A stretch of 64,000 nt of DNA from positions 1 to 64,000 of the forward strand of contig NZ_JANBBF010000015.1 in NCBI RefSeq assembly GCF_024648885.1, given 5' to 3'. Positions 26,161 to 34,758 of the stretch are shown piece by piece. The first letter of the stretch is position 1. Each line of letters opens with the position of its first letter. The position numbers and the translations under genes are program-made. This DNA is from Prauserella salsuginis. Lineage in GTDB: Bacteria > Actinomycetota > Actinomycetes > Mycobacteriales > Pseudonocardiaceae. The notes below the pieces were generated by a model. It had not been told where the DNA came from. It ran no database searches and worked only from the letters and a program-made list of their open reading frames with translations.

Positions 26161-26586
26161 GGACGAGTTGGCATGTAAGCCGGATTCTGTTCCCACGGCC
26201 CAGCCGTGGGCGGCGACCATCCATCTCGGCCTGCCGTTGCCGACAGGCTCCAGCGGTCTACCCGCAGGCCTCGGACGGGCCGCCCTCGAACGCCTGCGCA
26301 GGAACCCTGGGGCTCCCTCTTGACCTTGCTCCGGGTGGGGTTTACCGAGCCGTCCCGGTCACCCGGGACGCTGGTGGTCTCTTACACCACCGTTTCACCC
26401 TTACCCGGCCACTGCGCCGGCGCCACGGGCACCGGCGCAGCACCGCCGGGCGGTCTGCTTTCTGTGGCACTTTCCCGCGGGTCACCCCGGGTTGCCGTTA
26501 GCAACCACCCTGCCCTGTGGAGTCCGGACTTTCCTCGAAACCACGCCACTCGGGCGCGGCGTCGCGGCCGCCCTGCCAACTCGTCC
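26161..26586 (-). ncRNA. rnpB: RNase P RNA, bacterial class A
   Basis: The catalytic RNA that matures tRNA 5' ends. On the minus strand GAGGAAAGTCCGGACTCC (near 26519-26538) and ACAGAATCCGGCTTAC (near 26175-26190) are the two universally conserved P4-forming segments. The ends pair over 12 bp as helix P1: GGACGAGTTGGC at 26161-26172 and GCCAACTCGTCC at 26575-26586 on the plus strand. The roughly 426-nt length fits actinobacterial RNase P RNA. No protein-coding frame here is real. Confidence 0.97.
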
Positions 26587-26621
26587 TCGAACTCAGGTTA
26601 CTCCGTACCCTCGGGCAGGTG

Positions 26622-27878
26622 TCACCGAAGGTGGGACACGTCGTTGACGAGCCGCACACTGGCGTTGCCGTCCGGGTAGAAGTCGGCGATCGACAGCGAC
26701 GCCGGGTCGAGATGCAGGCGGAACAACAGCGACGCACCGGCGTCGAGCGCCAGTCGCAGCAGCAGTTTGATCGGCGTGACGTGGCTGACGACGACGACCG
26801 TCCGGCCCTGGTACTTCCGGAGCAGCTGCTCGTATGCCTGCTGAACGCGCACGTACACCGCGTCGAAGCTCTCGCCGTCCGGCGGCGGCACCGACGTGTC
26901 GCTCATCCACCGGCCGTGCACGTCCGGGTCGCGCTGCGAGGCCTCGGCGAACGTCAGCCCTTCCCATGCGCCGAAGTCCGTTTCCCGCAACGACTGCTGC
27001 GTCTCGACCCGCGCGCCGAGGGCCTCGGCCACGGCCTGTGCGGTCGCCGCAGCACGCGTGAGGGGTGACGAGACGACGACAGGGTCGACGTCACGAACAC
27101 TGTCCATTCCGGCCAGTCGTTTCGCCACGGCCTGCGCCTGCCACCGGCCCGTCTCGGTCAGCGCGACATCGCCGAGCCCGGAGTAGCGCCGGTCGACCGA
27201 CATCTCCGTCTGGCCGTGCCGGACGAGCAGCAGCCGCGTCGGTGTTCCCGTCGCGCCCGTCCACCCGGTCGGTGCGCGACCTGCGGACTCGACTGTCTGT
27301 GCCTCGACAGTCGGCGCGTCGGCGGACACCGTCGTGGCGGGTGTTGTCGGGGCGGGTGTGGTCGTGGCGGATGCCGCGGCCAGCGGCAGCGCGGTCTGTT
27401 CGGCCTCCGCTGCAGGCTCCTGCTCTCCGACGGGCTCAGTGCTGCCGACGGGCTCAGTGCTGCCGACGGCGGCCTGAGTGTCCATGGCCTCGTTGGCCAG
27501 CCGGTCGGCGTGAGAGTTCTTCGCGCGGGGAATCCACTCGTAGGTCACCCGCTGGAACCGGCCCGCGAGGTCACGCGCCTCGAGCGCGAGCGGCTGCAGC
27601 GCGGCGTTCTTGATCTTCCACCGACCGCACATCTGCTCGACGACCAGTTTCGAATCCATCTTGACGTCCACAGTGGACGCGCCGGTGGCGGCCGCGGCTT
27701 CGAGCCCCGCGACAAGACCGCTGTACTCGGCGACGTTGTTCGTGGCCGTCCCGATGCCGACCGCACGCTCTGCCAGCACCTCGCCGGTGTCGGCGTCCTT
27801 CACCACCGCGCCGTACCCGGCGGGCCCTGGATTGCCGCGCGAACCACCGTCCGCCTCGACGACGACACGTCTGCTCAC
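26622..27878 (-). CDS. Bifunctional RNase H-like / acid phosphatase protein
   Basis: A 418-residue fusion like M. tuberculosis Rv2228c. The N-terminal 135 residues are RNase HI-like (VVEADGGSRGNPGPAG, then VAEYSGLVAGLEAA, VKMDSKLVVEQM and the NSHADRLANEAMD end) and should cut RNA in RNA-DNA hybrids. A Thr/Ala/Pro-rich linker of about 75 residues contains a VGSTEP duplication. The C-terminal 200 residues are a histidine phosphatase (LLVRHGQTEMSVDRRYSG, later VVVVSHVTPIKLL), the CobC-like half. The GTG start overlaps the preceding gene stop in GTGA (27875-27878), so translation is coupled to the zinc-ribbon gene. Confidence 0.93.
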   Translation of the reverse strand: MSRRVVVEADGGSRGNPGPAGYGAVVKDADTGEVLAERAVGIGTATNNVAEYSGLVAGLEAAAATGASTVDVKMDSKLVVEQMCGRWKIKNAALQPLALEARDLAGRFQRVTYEWIPRAKNSHADRLANEAMDTQAAVGSTEPVGSTEPVGEQEPAAEAEQTALPLAAASATTTPAPTTPATTVSADAPTVEAQTVESAGRAPTGWTGATGTPTRLLLVRHGQTEMSVDRRYSGLGDVALTETGRWQAQAVAKRLAGMDSVRDVDPVVVSSPLTRAAATAQAVAEALGARVETQQSLRETDFGAWEGLTFAEASQRDPDVHGRWMSDTSVPPPDGESFDAVYVRVQQAYEQLLRKYQGRTVVVVSHVTPIKLLLRLALDAGASLLFRLHLDPASLSIADFYPDGNASVRLVNDVSHLR

Positions 27879-28612
27879 AGGCCCGACTCCCCGGTACGGA
27901 CCAGGATCGCGCCACAGTTCTCGCACGTGATGACGTCGTCTTCGGCCGCGTTCTTGATGTCCGACAGCTGACTGCGGTCGAGTTCCAGCTTGCACGCGCC
28001 GCACTGGCGCGAGCGCAGCAGCCCGGCACCGATACCCCGCTGTTCACGCACGCGGTTGTACGTCTTGAGCAGAGCTTCCGGGAACTTCGGCACGAGCGCG
28101 GCACGATCGGCGTCGCGCCGCGCCTGAGTTGCGTTGAGATCGGCGAGCACCTCGTCGCGGCGCGTCACGGCGTCCTCGAGGTCCTGCTCCGCCTTGTCGA
28201 CCTCGGCCGCCGCGCGCTGTACCTCGATGTCGGCCGCCTCACGGCGTTCCATCAGCTCGAGCTGATCGTCCTCGAGGACCTGCTGCCTGCGCGAGAGCGT
28301 CTCCAGCTCGTGCTCCAGTTCGGTGAGCTGCTTCGCCCCGGCCGAACCGGACTCCATGAGCTTGCGGTCTCGGTCCGCGCGGGCGCGCACGGACTCGACC
28401 TCGCGTTCCTGCCGCGTCACCTCACGTTCCAGATCGGATGCCGATGTCTGCGCGTTGACGAGCGCATCACGCTTGTCCCGCAGGGTCTTCTCGATACCCT
28501 CGATCTCGGCCAGCTCCGGCAGGTTCCGGCGCCGGTGGGCGACACGTGCGAGCTCCGCGTCCACTTCGGCGAGGTCCAGCAACTCGCGTTGCAGGGACGG
28601 GTCTGCCTTCAC
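27875..28612 (-). CDS. Coiled-coil protein with C4 zinc ribbon
   Basis: A 245-residue protein, the same length I recall for M. tuberculosis Rv2229c. Residues about 5-175 form a long antiparallel coiled coil rich in Glu, Arg and Leu; the C-terminus has a four-cysteine zinc ribbon, CGACKLEL and CENCGAIL. Such proteins probably bind nucleic acid or act as a scaffold; the biochemical role is unsettled. The GTG at 28612 is supported by GGGAG seven bases upstream. It overlaps both neighbours by four bases (Nif3 before, RNase H/phosphatase after), a conserved three-gene operon in actinobacteria. Confidence 0.92.
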   Translation of the reverse strand: MKADPSLQRELLDLAEVDAELARVAHRRRNLPELAEIEGIEKTLRDKRDALVNAQTSASDLEREVTRQEREVESVRARADRDRKLMESGSAGAKQLTELEHELETLSRRQQVLEDDQLELMERREAADIEVQRAAAEVDKAEQDLEDAVTRRDEVLADLNATQARRDADRAALVPKFPEALLKTYNRVREQRGIGAGLLRSRQCGACKLELDRSQLSDIKNAAEDDVITCENCGAILVRTGESGL

Positions 28613-29454
28613 TTCGTACTCCCGTTCGCTCGGACGTTCCACGGATCGGTGCACCGTGTGGAGACGTGAACCTCGACGTTACCCGCCTGCCCGATCACGT
28701 CGGCCGCTTGCCCGCACCACGGCCATTCGCTCGCCCAGTGCGTCAGACCGACCAACGCGGGGACCGCGCCGGGCTGCTCGAGATGCTCTCCAGCAGGGTG
28801 GTGCCGCAGGTCCGCCGTGACGTACGCGTCGACGCCCGCGGCCGTCGCCGTGTCGAGAAAACCGTCGCCCGCGCCGCCGGATACCGCCACGGTGCGGATC
28901 AGGCGGTCGGCGTCCCCCGCGCCGTACACGCCGGGGGCGGTGGCCGGCAGTGCCGCGCCGACGCGATCGACGAACGCGGCGAACGGTTCCGGTTCCGGCA
29001 GCACGGCGATGCGGCCGAGCCCGGTGTCGGCGCCGTCGACGTGCGGGACGAGTGGACGCTGGACGTCGAGTCCGATGGCCGCGGCGAGCGCGTCGGAGAC
29101 ACCGGGGCTGGCGGAATCAGCGTTGGTGTGCGCGCAGAACAGCGCCACGCCCTCGCGGATCATGCGGTGGACGAGCGAGCCCTTCGACGTGTCCGCTGGA
29201 ACGCCGTGCACCCCACGGAGCAGAAGCGGATGGTGGGCGACGATCAGCTGTGCACCGAGTTCCAGGGCCTCGTCGACGGTGGCGGCGACCGGGTCGACAC
29301 AGACCAGCACGCGGTCGACCCGGTCGGCCGGATCGCCGCACACGAGGCCGACCGCGTCCCACGACTCGGCGAGCTCGCGGGGATACGCCGTGTCCAGTGC
29401 GGCGACGACGTCGGCGACGGCCGGCGCGGGGGAGTTCGGACTGGTGGCGGGCAT
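28609..29454 (-). CDS. Nif3-like dinuclear metal centre protein
   Basis: A 281-residue member of the Nif3/YbgI (GTP cyclohydrolase I type 2-like) family. Metal-ligand segments visible are [21 protein letters not shown] and, near the end, [11 protein letters not shown]. Family members form hexamers with two metal ions per subunit; the substrate is not established. The ATG at 29454 follows a region of poor coding character, so upstream starts are rejected. First gene of the operon with the zinc-ribbon and RNase H/phosphatase genes, overlapping the next gene by four bases. Confidence 0.92.
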   Translation of the reverse strand: MPATSPNSPAPAVADVVAALDTAYPRELAESWDAVGLVCGDPADRVDRVLVCVDPVAATVDEALELGAQLIVAHHPLLLRGVHGVPADTSKGSLVHRMIREGVALFCAHTNADSASPGVSDALAAAIGLDVQRPLVPHVDGADTGLGRIAVLPEPEPFAAFVDRVGAALPATAPGVYGAGDADRLIRTVAVSGGAGDGFLDTATAAGVDAYVTADLRHHPAGEHLEQPGAVPALVGLTHWASEWPWCGQAADVIGQAGNVEVHVSTRCTDPWNVRANGSTK

Positions 29455-29812
29455 GGCGCGATCCTCCCATGCGGCCGTTTCCGCGCAGGCACGCCGCCGA
29501 AGGAACGCCACGGGTCGTCGGGCCATTTGATGTCGGGCGGAGCTGGACGGGGCCGGGGCGGCTGTGCCTGCCGGAGGTACCTGTCCGGATGACACCTGAC
29601 CGGCCCAGTCAGACGAGACCGATAGTCTCGACAAGGCACGACACGTTCTCCGAGGTCGGCACGGCCGATGCACCGTCGGACTTTTGCGGAAGCGCACGAG
29701 TGGTGACACTCGCGCGCCATCCACCGCGGCACGGCGGCCACGGTCCGAAGCCGCCGATTACCCGAACAGGTGTTCGCAATGCCGCGTAGGCGTAGGTAGC
29801 GTCGGCGGGGTG
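29455..29812. other. 358-bp divergent region before the HNH gene
   Basis: Lies between the start of the Nif3-like gene and the start of the DUF222-HNH gene. I see no gene, tRNA or clear promoter pair. In M. tuberculosis this interval is occupied by cobC and ptkA; here neither is present. It may carry the boundary of an inserted DUF222-HNH unit, but no terminal repeats could be identified by eye. Confidence 0.5.
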
Positions 29813-31195
29813 ATGGATGGGGGAACAGAACTCGACGAGATGGTCCGCATCGAACGGGCCGTCGCACGACTACACGCACGCTTCGTGGACGCGGCCGCGC
29901 GATTCGTCGCCGTACGCGGACACACGGAGGAATCCGCCGCAGAGGTCGGCGTCGCACTCGGCTGGACCGGAAGATTCGCCCGACAGCGACTCGATCTCGC
30001 CGAACAACTGGTGAAACGATTACCGCACACGCTGGACGCGCTCACCCATGGCGAGGTCGACCTGGTCAAGGCGTCGAAGGTCGCCGGCCCGACCTCGACC
30101 TTGCCGGACACCCTGGCGATCCGGGTCGACCAGCTGGTGGCGGGACGACTCGACGGCGCCACCGCCGGGTCGATACAGCGGCTCGTCAAGAAGACCGTGC
30201 TCGACGTCGATCCCGACGGCCAGGCCGAGCGAGCTCAGCAGGAACGCGCCCAACGGCACGTTCGACTCAGCCACAACGACGGCAGCACGGCCACCCTGGC
30301 AGCCGAACTGCCCGCCGAGACAGCTCAAGCCGCATACGCCCGCGTCGACACCACGGCCCGGACCCTGCGCCGCGGCGGCGACCGCCGGAGCCTCGACCAG
30401 CTCCGCGCCGACGTCTACAGCGACCTGCTGCTCGGCCGCGACGAGACTGCCGTCGCCGCCGCCCTGCCCACCCAGGCACCGTCACCACCAGCCGTGACGT
30501 CCCCGCCCCCGAAGGCGGATGTGTTCGTCCACATCGACCTCACAACACTCGTCGGTCTGACGGAAAAACCGGCCGAGCTCGCCGGACACGGCCCACTGCC
30601 CGCCCCTGTGGCGCGAGCGATCGCGCACGACCCGGCCTCGACCTGGCGGCGGATCATCACCGACCCGCACACCGGCGTCCCACTCGACGTCGGACGCACC
30701 CGATACCGGCCACCGAAAGCGCTCGCCGACTACGTCAAAGTCCGCGACCACACCTGCCGCTTCCCCGGATGCCACCGACCCTCCGACCACGTCGACCTCG
30801 ACCACGTCATCCCCCACGGTTGCGACGGACCCACCTGCGCGGCCAACCTCATCGGACTCTGCCGACACCACCACCAGGTCAAACACAGCCCCGGCTGGAC
30901 CTTCCGGCTCGAAGCCGACGGCACGGTCCACATCACGACACCCACCGACCGGCGGATCACCGCGCCGCCACCACACGAAAAGGACCTCGGCACCCGGCGC
31001 ACGAGCGCCGGCAGCGCCGGCAGCGCCGGCGACAGTCCCGGCACCCAGGAACCGCGGCGACGGCCCGAACCCCACACCGGTGGCCGACCACGCGGCAAGA
31101 CACGCCATCGGCGCAGGCGCCGTCCACGGGGTGACGCCACTCCGCAGGACGGCCCCGCCCGGCGAACGGACCCGGCGCGCGACGCAAGCCCGTGA
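29813..31195 (+). CDS. DUF222 / HNH endonuclease protein (13E12 repeat family)
   Basis: A 460-residue protein with an N-terminal DUF222 helical domain (residues about 5-290) and an HNH nuclease motif: CRFPGCHRPSDHVDLDHVIP then NLIGLCRHHHQVKH near residues 319-357, with two zinc-type Cys pairs. The C-terminal 80 residues are basic and low-complexity with a SAG tripeptide repeat. Such genes occur in many copies in actinobacterial genomes and are thought to be mobile or selfish; the biochemical target is unknown. The ATG at 29813 follows a G-rich ribosome binding site; a GTG at 29810 is equally possible. It interrupts a neighbourhood otherwise like that of M. tuberculosis. Confidence 0.88.
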   Translation: MDGGTELDEMVRIERAVARLHARFVDAAARFVAVRGHTEESAAEVGVALGWTGRFARQRLDLAEQLVKRLPHTLDALTHGEVDLVKASKVAGPTSTLPDTLAIRVDQLVAGRLDGATAGSIQRLVKKTVLDVDPDGQAERAQQERAQRHVRLSHNDGSTATLAAELPAETAQAAYARVDTTARTLRRGGDRRSLDQLRADVYSDLLLGRDETAVAAALPTQAPSPPAVTSPPPKADVFVHIDLTTLVGLTEKPAELAGHGPLPAPVARAIAHDPASTWRRIITDPHTGVPLDVGRTRYRPPKALADYVKVRDHTCRFPGCHRPSDHVDLDHVIPHGCDGPTCAANLIGLCRHHHQVKHSPGWTFRLEADGTVHITTPTDRRITAPPPHEKDLGTRRTSAGSAGSAGDSPGTQEPRRRPEPHTGGRPRGKTRHRRRRRPRGDATPQDGPARRTDPARDASP

Positions 31196-31246
31196 CGACG
31201 ACCGGACCGACGAACGCGCCGGCCGATTCGGCAGACTGAGACCGTG

Positions 31247-31732
31247 ATGGACCAGCAGCGCCCCGACGGCAACCTCCACATCTGCTTCGTCTGCACGGGC
31301 AACATCTGCCGCTCCCCAATGGCAGCGCTCGTGTTCCGCAAGCAACTCGACGACGCAGGTCTCACCGACAACGTCACGGTCACGAGCGCAGGCGTCGGGC
31401 CCTGGCACGTAGGCGAGCCCGCGGATGCCCGCGCCCGCGCCACCCTGCGCGCCGCCGGCTACCCCGACGACCACGTCGCCGCGCAACTCGGCAGCCACCA
31501 CGACGACGCGGACCTGTTCGTCGTCGCCACGAAGAGCCACCTGCGCGACGTCACCGACTTCGCAGGTGACCCCAGCCGGGTCGCTCTACTCCGCAACTTC
31601 GACCCGTCCGCGCCCGCCGACGCCGAAGTGCCCGACCCGTACTACGGCGGCGACGATGGCTTCACCGACGTCCTCGACATGATCGAACGCGCCATGCCGG
31701 AGCTGATCTCATGGGCACGCACCCGACTGTGA
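31247..31732 (+). CDS. ptpA: Low-molecular-weight protein tyrosine phosphatase
   Basis: A 161-residue cytosolic phosphatase. The P-loop is VCTGNICRSPMA (Cx5RS, near residues 15-25) and the general-acid loop is the DP in VPDPYYGGDDGF near residue 130. It corresponds in length and neighbourhood to M. tuberculosis PtpA, which is followed by a SURF1 gene as here. A GTG at 31244 directly precedes the ATG at 31247 and is an alternative start. The gene overlaps the next by 22 bases, so both are co-translated. Its kinase partner PtkA is absent from this window. Confidence 0.92.
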   Translation: MDQQRPDGNLHICFVCTGNICRSPMAALVFRKQLDDAGLTDNVTVTSAGVGPWHVGEPADARARATLRAAGYPDDHVAAQLGSHHDDADLFVVATKSHLRDVTDFAGDPSRVALLRNFDPSAPADAEVPDPYYGGDDGFTDVLDMIERAMPELISWARTRL

Positions 31733-32619
31733 CCGCCTACGACGCGATCGTCCGCCACACCGACGCCCAGCCCACCGACATCCGCCCGCTCAGCGGCGGT
31801 GCGGTCGTCGCACGCCTCGACGACCGCACAACCACCGTGGTGGCCAAGCCCGCAGCAGGCCCGAACGCCACCGCCGCCGAAGGCGCAGGCCTGCGCTGGC
31901 TGGCCGAACCCGGCGACGTGCCCGTACCGCATGCGCACGGCTGGGACGACGACTGGCTGGTGCTCGACTACATCGAACCCGCCGGCGGCTCCCCCTCGCC
32001 GGCTGCAGTCGAATCCTTCGGGCGCGGCCTCGCTGCCCTGCACCTCCGCGGCGCACCCGCCTTCGGCTCCCCACCACCCGACGGACCGGTCGACGCCTGG
32101 ATCGGCCTCGCCCCGATGGCCAACGACACCACGCACGACGACGGCACATGGGCCACCTTCTACGCCCGAGACCGAATCGAACCGTACGTCCGCACCGCCG
32201 TCGACCAAGGCATCTTCGGTGCGGACGAGGCTGCCGTGTTCGACGCAGTCTGCACCCGCCTCCCCGAACTGCAACCGGGCACCGAACCACCGGCACGCCT
32301 CCACGGCGACCTATGGACCGGCAACCTGCACTGGGGCACCGACGGCCGCGGCTGGCTCATCGACCCAGCCGCCCACGGTGGCCACCGCGAAACCGACCTC
32401 GCGATGCTGCGACTGTTCGGAGCGCCGCACCTCGACCGCATCCTCGGTGCCTACGCCGAAACCGCCACGGACGCGGGCAATCCCCTCGCCACCGGCCACG
32501 AGGACCGCGTCGGCCTGCACCAACTGTTCCCTCTCCTCGTCCATACGGTGCTGTTCGGCGGCGGCTACGCTCGCCAGGCACTGACCGCCGCACAGCAGGC
32601 CCTCCGCACCACTCGCTGA
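31711..32619 (+). CDS. Fructosamine kinase family protein
   Basis: A 302-residue aminoglycoside-phosphotransferase-fold kinase. Key segments: the ATP-site lysine in VVAKPAAGPNATAAEGAGLR, the catalytic loop HGDLWTGNLHWG near residue 196, and the metal aspartate in WLIDPAAHGGHRETDLAML. The family phosphorylates ketosamines on glycated proteins or free sugars. It overlaps the phosphatase gene by 22 bases, which suggests a linked phosphorylation/dephosphorylation or deglycation task; that link is inference. Confidence 0.9.
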   Translation: MGTHPTVTAYDAIVRHTDAQPTDIRPLSGGAVVARLDDRTTTVVAKPAAGPNATAAEGAGLRWLAEPGDVPVPHAHGWDDDWLVLDYIEPAGGSPSPAAVESFGRGLAALHLRGAPAFGSPPPDGPVDAWIGLAPMANDTTHDDGTWATFYARDRIEPYVRTAVDQGIFGADEAAVFDAVCTRLPELQPGTEPPARLHGDLWTGNLHWGTDGRGWLIDPAAHGGHRETDLAMLRLFGAPHLDRILGAYAETATDAGNPLATGHEDRVGLHQLFPLLVHTVLFGGGYARQALTAAQQALRTTR

Positions 32620-32685
32620 GACGCACACCGCGCAAGACACGACCACTCGATGAGGCGCCCGGCGTGGCCGCCTACCGTAGTGGGT

Positions 32686-33585
32686 GTGCGGTGGAAGTTC
32701 CTACTCAAGCCCGGCTGGCTGGCGTTGACGGTGGTGGTGCTCGTCTTCGCCGCCCTGTGCTTCACCGTGCTCGCCCCGTGGCAGTTCGATCGGCACGAGG
32801 AACGTACCGCCCGGAACAACGCCGTGTCCTCGTCCACTGCCGCCTCTCCCCAACCGTTGGCGGAACTGCTGCCCGGCAACTCAGCTCCGGACGGCGACAC
32901 CGAATGGCGGCGCGCCGTCATCGAGGGCACCTACCTTCCCGACGACGAGGTCATCGCGCGGCTTCGTACCGTGCAGGGCGAACCGGCATTCGAGGTGCTC
33001 ACGCCGTTGCGCACGACCGGCGGCCCGATCGTGCTGATCAACCGCGGTTTCGTGCGTCCCGCGAACGACACGGGCGTTCCGGACTTCGCAGCCCCGCCGC
33101 AGGGCCGCGTCACCGTCGAGGCCCGCGTGCGCATCGACGAGAACGATCCGTCGAACCGGGATGCGTTCGCCGACGAGACCACCGGCGGCAGGCTGCACTC
33201 CTACTCGGTGGATTCGCAGGTGGTGGCTCGGGCAACCGGTCTGGACATCAAGCCGGGCTACTATCAGCTCGAACCCGGCGAGCCCGGGGTGCTGACGGCA
33301 CTGCCGCTCCCCCAGCTCGAGGCCGGGCCGTACTTCTCGTACGCACTGCAGTGGATCGCGTTCGGTGCGATGGCGCTGCTCGGCTGGCTCTACTTCACGA
33401 TCCGTGAAGCCCGCCCGGGCGGCGCCCTCGCCGACTCCGCAGAGGCCGCTTCTGGCGACGCGGCCGAGCCCACGACCGCCGAGTCGGCAGGGCAACAGCA
33501 GCAGGGCAAGCACCCGGGCAAGCAGAAGCGCAAGTCGGTGGCACAGATCCTCGCCGAGGACGACGAGGCCGACGCACTCCGCTGA
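32686..33585 (+). CDS. SURF1-family cytochrome oxidase assembly protein
   Basis: A 299-residue protein with the two-TM SURF1 layout. TM1 is residues 8-28 (LALTVVVLVFAALCFTVLAP) directly followed by WQFDRHEERTARN, and TM2 is near residues 218-238 (YFSYALQWIAFGAMALLGWL). The external domain has the family motifs RRAVIEGTYLPDDEV and LINRGFVRP. It assists haem insertion or assembly of the aa3 oxidase. The C-terminal 60 residues are a Glu/Gln/Lys-rich tail. The GTG at 32686 is chosen by the match of the residues before TM1 to mycobacterial SURF1; an ATG at 32650 is possible. Confidence 0.9.
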   Translation: MRWKFLLKPGWLALTVVVLVFAALCFTVLAPWQFDRHEERTARNNAVSSSTAASPQPLAELLPGNSAPDGDTEWRRAVIEGTYLPDDEVIARLRTVQGEPAFEVLTPLRTTGGPIVLINRGFVRPANDTGVPDFAAPPQGRVTVEARVRIDENDPSNRDAFADETTGGRLHSYSVDSQVVARATGLDIKPGYYQLEPGEPGVLTALPLPQLEAGPYFSYALQWIAFGAMALLGWLYFTIREARPGGALADSAEAASGDAAEPTTAESAGQQQQGKHPGKQKRKSVAQILAEDDEADALR

Positions 33586-33723
33586 GCGACGTCTTTCGGT
33601 AACGCCTGCGTGTGCTTTCCGTGACTTCGGACGGCTGTTTCCCACTTTCTACCTAGAACGTTCGTCGGTTTCTTTCATATCCCCACCAAAGGACCGGGAC
33701 AACTCGGGCAGATTGCCTATCGC

Positions 33724-33747
33724 GTGCCGAATCCCCCAACGCGGCAC
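33724..33747 (+). promoter_or_regulatory. Leader inverted repeat before M15 peptidase gene A
   Basis: GTGCCG (33724-33729) and CGGCAC (33742-33747) flank 12 bases in the presumed leader, 21 bases before the start codon. The right arm GGCACCT can alternatively pair, with one mismatch, to AGGTCCC covering the ribosome binding site. The tandem paralogue downstream has the same arrangement. Confidence 0.4.
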
Positions 33748-33768
33748 CTGGACAACTGCGGAGGTCCC

Positions 33769-34515
33769 ATGCGTAAACGTTTCTTATCCCTTCTGGCTGC
33801 CGCGGCCGTTGCTGCGGCCGGCCTCACGGCCGCCACGGCGGTGACGACGCCGGCACCTGCCAGCGCGGCCTCGTGTTACGAATGGTCGAGCACCCTGTCG
33901 CGCGGTGATAGCGGCTCTGACGTGAAGGAGCTGCAGATCCGGGTTGCGGGCTGGGTGAGCCACGGTGAGCACCTCGTCATCGACGGCGTGTACGGCCCGG
34001 CGACCGAGGCGGCTGTCAAGCGGTTCCAGTCCGGTTACGGCCTCGGCGCCGACGGTGTGGCCGGTCCGCAGACGTTCAGCAAGATCTACGACCTGACGTC
34101 GAGTGACTGCACTCCGGCTCACTTCTCCTACTCGGAGTTCGACGACAACTGCGGTGCCAACAACTTCAACGGCGGCGCCGTGTCGGCGTCGACCGCGAAG
34201 GAGAACACCCGCCGGGTCATGTGGCAGCTCGAGGCGATGCGTCACAAGTTGGGCGACCGGCCCATCGGCATCACGTCAGGTTTCCGCAGCTACTCGTGCA
34301 ACAGCGCTGTTGGAGGTTCGTCGTCGAGTCGCCATCTCTACGGCGAGACGGCCGACATGGGCATCGGCGCGAATGTTCACTCCCAGTGCACGCTGTATCA
34401 CGCTGCATGGAAGGCCGGTTTCACGGAGATCCTCGGGCCGGGCTACAGCGGCCACAACGACCACGTCCACGTGGCCAACGATCCGAGCCCGTTCCGCAGT
34501 GCCCCGAACTGCTGA
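33769..34515 (+). CDS. Secreted M15-family peptidase with peptidoglycan-binding domain (copy A)
   Basis: A 248-residue exported enzyme. Residues 1-32 are a Sec signal peptide ending near APASA. Residues about 40-105 are a PG_binding_1 domain (RGDSGSDVKELQIRVAGW, DGVYGPATEAAVKRFQ). The C-terminal half is an M15-type zinc peptidase with GITSGFRS, SRHLYGETADMGIG and GHNDHVHVAN supplying the His-Asp-His metal site. It should cut peptidoglycan stem peptides. GGAGGT lies only three bases before the ATG, tighter than usual. The next gene is a close paralogue. A strong hairpin terminator separates the two. Confidence 0.92.
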   Translation: MRKRFLSLLAAAAVAAAGLTAATAVTTPAPASAASCYEWSSTLSRGDSGSDVKELQIRVAGWVSHGEHLVIDGVYGPATEAAVKRFQSGYGLGADGVAGPQTFSKIYDLTSSDCTPAHFSYSEFDDNCGANNFNGGAVSASTAKENTRRVMWQLEAMRHKLGDRPIGITSGFRSYSCNSAVGGSSSSRHLYGETADMGIGANVHSQCTLYHAAWKAGFTEILGPGYSGHNDHVHVANDPSPFRSAPNC

Positions 34516-34532
34516 TTGTTCGCACCCCTGTG

Positions 34533-34571
34533 ACGGGGGTGGTCCTGGTGCCGCACCGGGACCACCCCCGT
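34533..34571 (+). terminator. Strong hairpin terminator after M15 copy A
   Basis: A perfect 13-bp stem (ACGGGGGTGGTCC at 34533-34545 pairing with 34559-34571) closes a 13-base loop that itself contains GGTGC/GCACC. It starts 18 bases past the stop codon. There is no U-tract. It indicates that the two M15 genes are transcribed separately. Confidence 0.75.
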
Positions 34572-34716
34572 TCTCGTGTGCGGATGCGGTGACGAACGCT
34601 GGCGACGCGGTTCGCGCTTCCCGCACTCCGCGAATCCGACTTTCGCACCCCGCCGTTGGTATGCATTCACCGGAATCGCTGGCCCTTCGTCAACTCCTCA
34701 CGCCAAGGTTCCGGAT

Positions 34717-34734
34717 GTGCCGACCGGTCGGCAC
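34717..34734 (+). promoter_or_regulatory. 18-bp perfect palindrome before M15 peptidase gene B
   Basis: GTGCCGACCGGTCGGCAC is a perfect palindrome 24 bases before the start codon. The last five bases GGCAC can instead pair with GTGCC at 34754-34758, which directly follows the GGAGG ribosome binding site. It may be a protein operator or a leader RNA switch; the matching GTGCCG/CGGCAC arms before copy A support a shared function. Confidence 0.5.
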
Positions 34735-34758
34735 GTCGGCAACGACCCTGGAGGTGCC

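Noticed and set aside
26205-26680. Protein-coding frames across the RNase P RNA
   Set aside because: The conserved RNase P segments and the 12-bp P1 helix explain this region; the frames have no homology-like features.
29455-31243. Insertion sequence around the HNH gene
   Set aside because: No transposase, inverted terminal repeats or target duplication could be found by eye. It is kept only as a possible DUF222-HNH unit.
33586-33768. c-di-AMP (ydaO-type) riboswitch before the M15 peptidase
   Set aside because: Considered because such switches precede wall hydrolases in actinobacteria, but the conserved core blocks are not present. Only the short inverted repeats remain.
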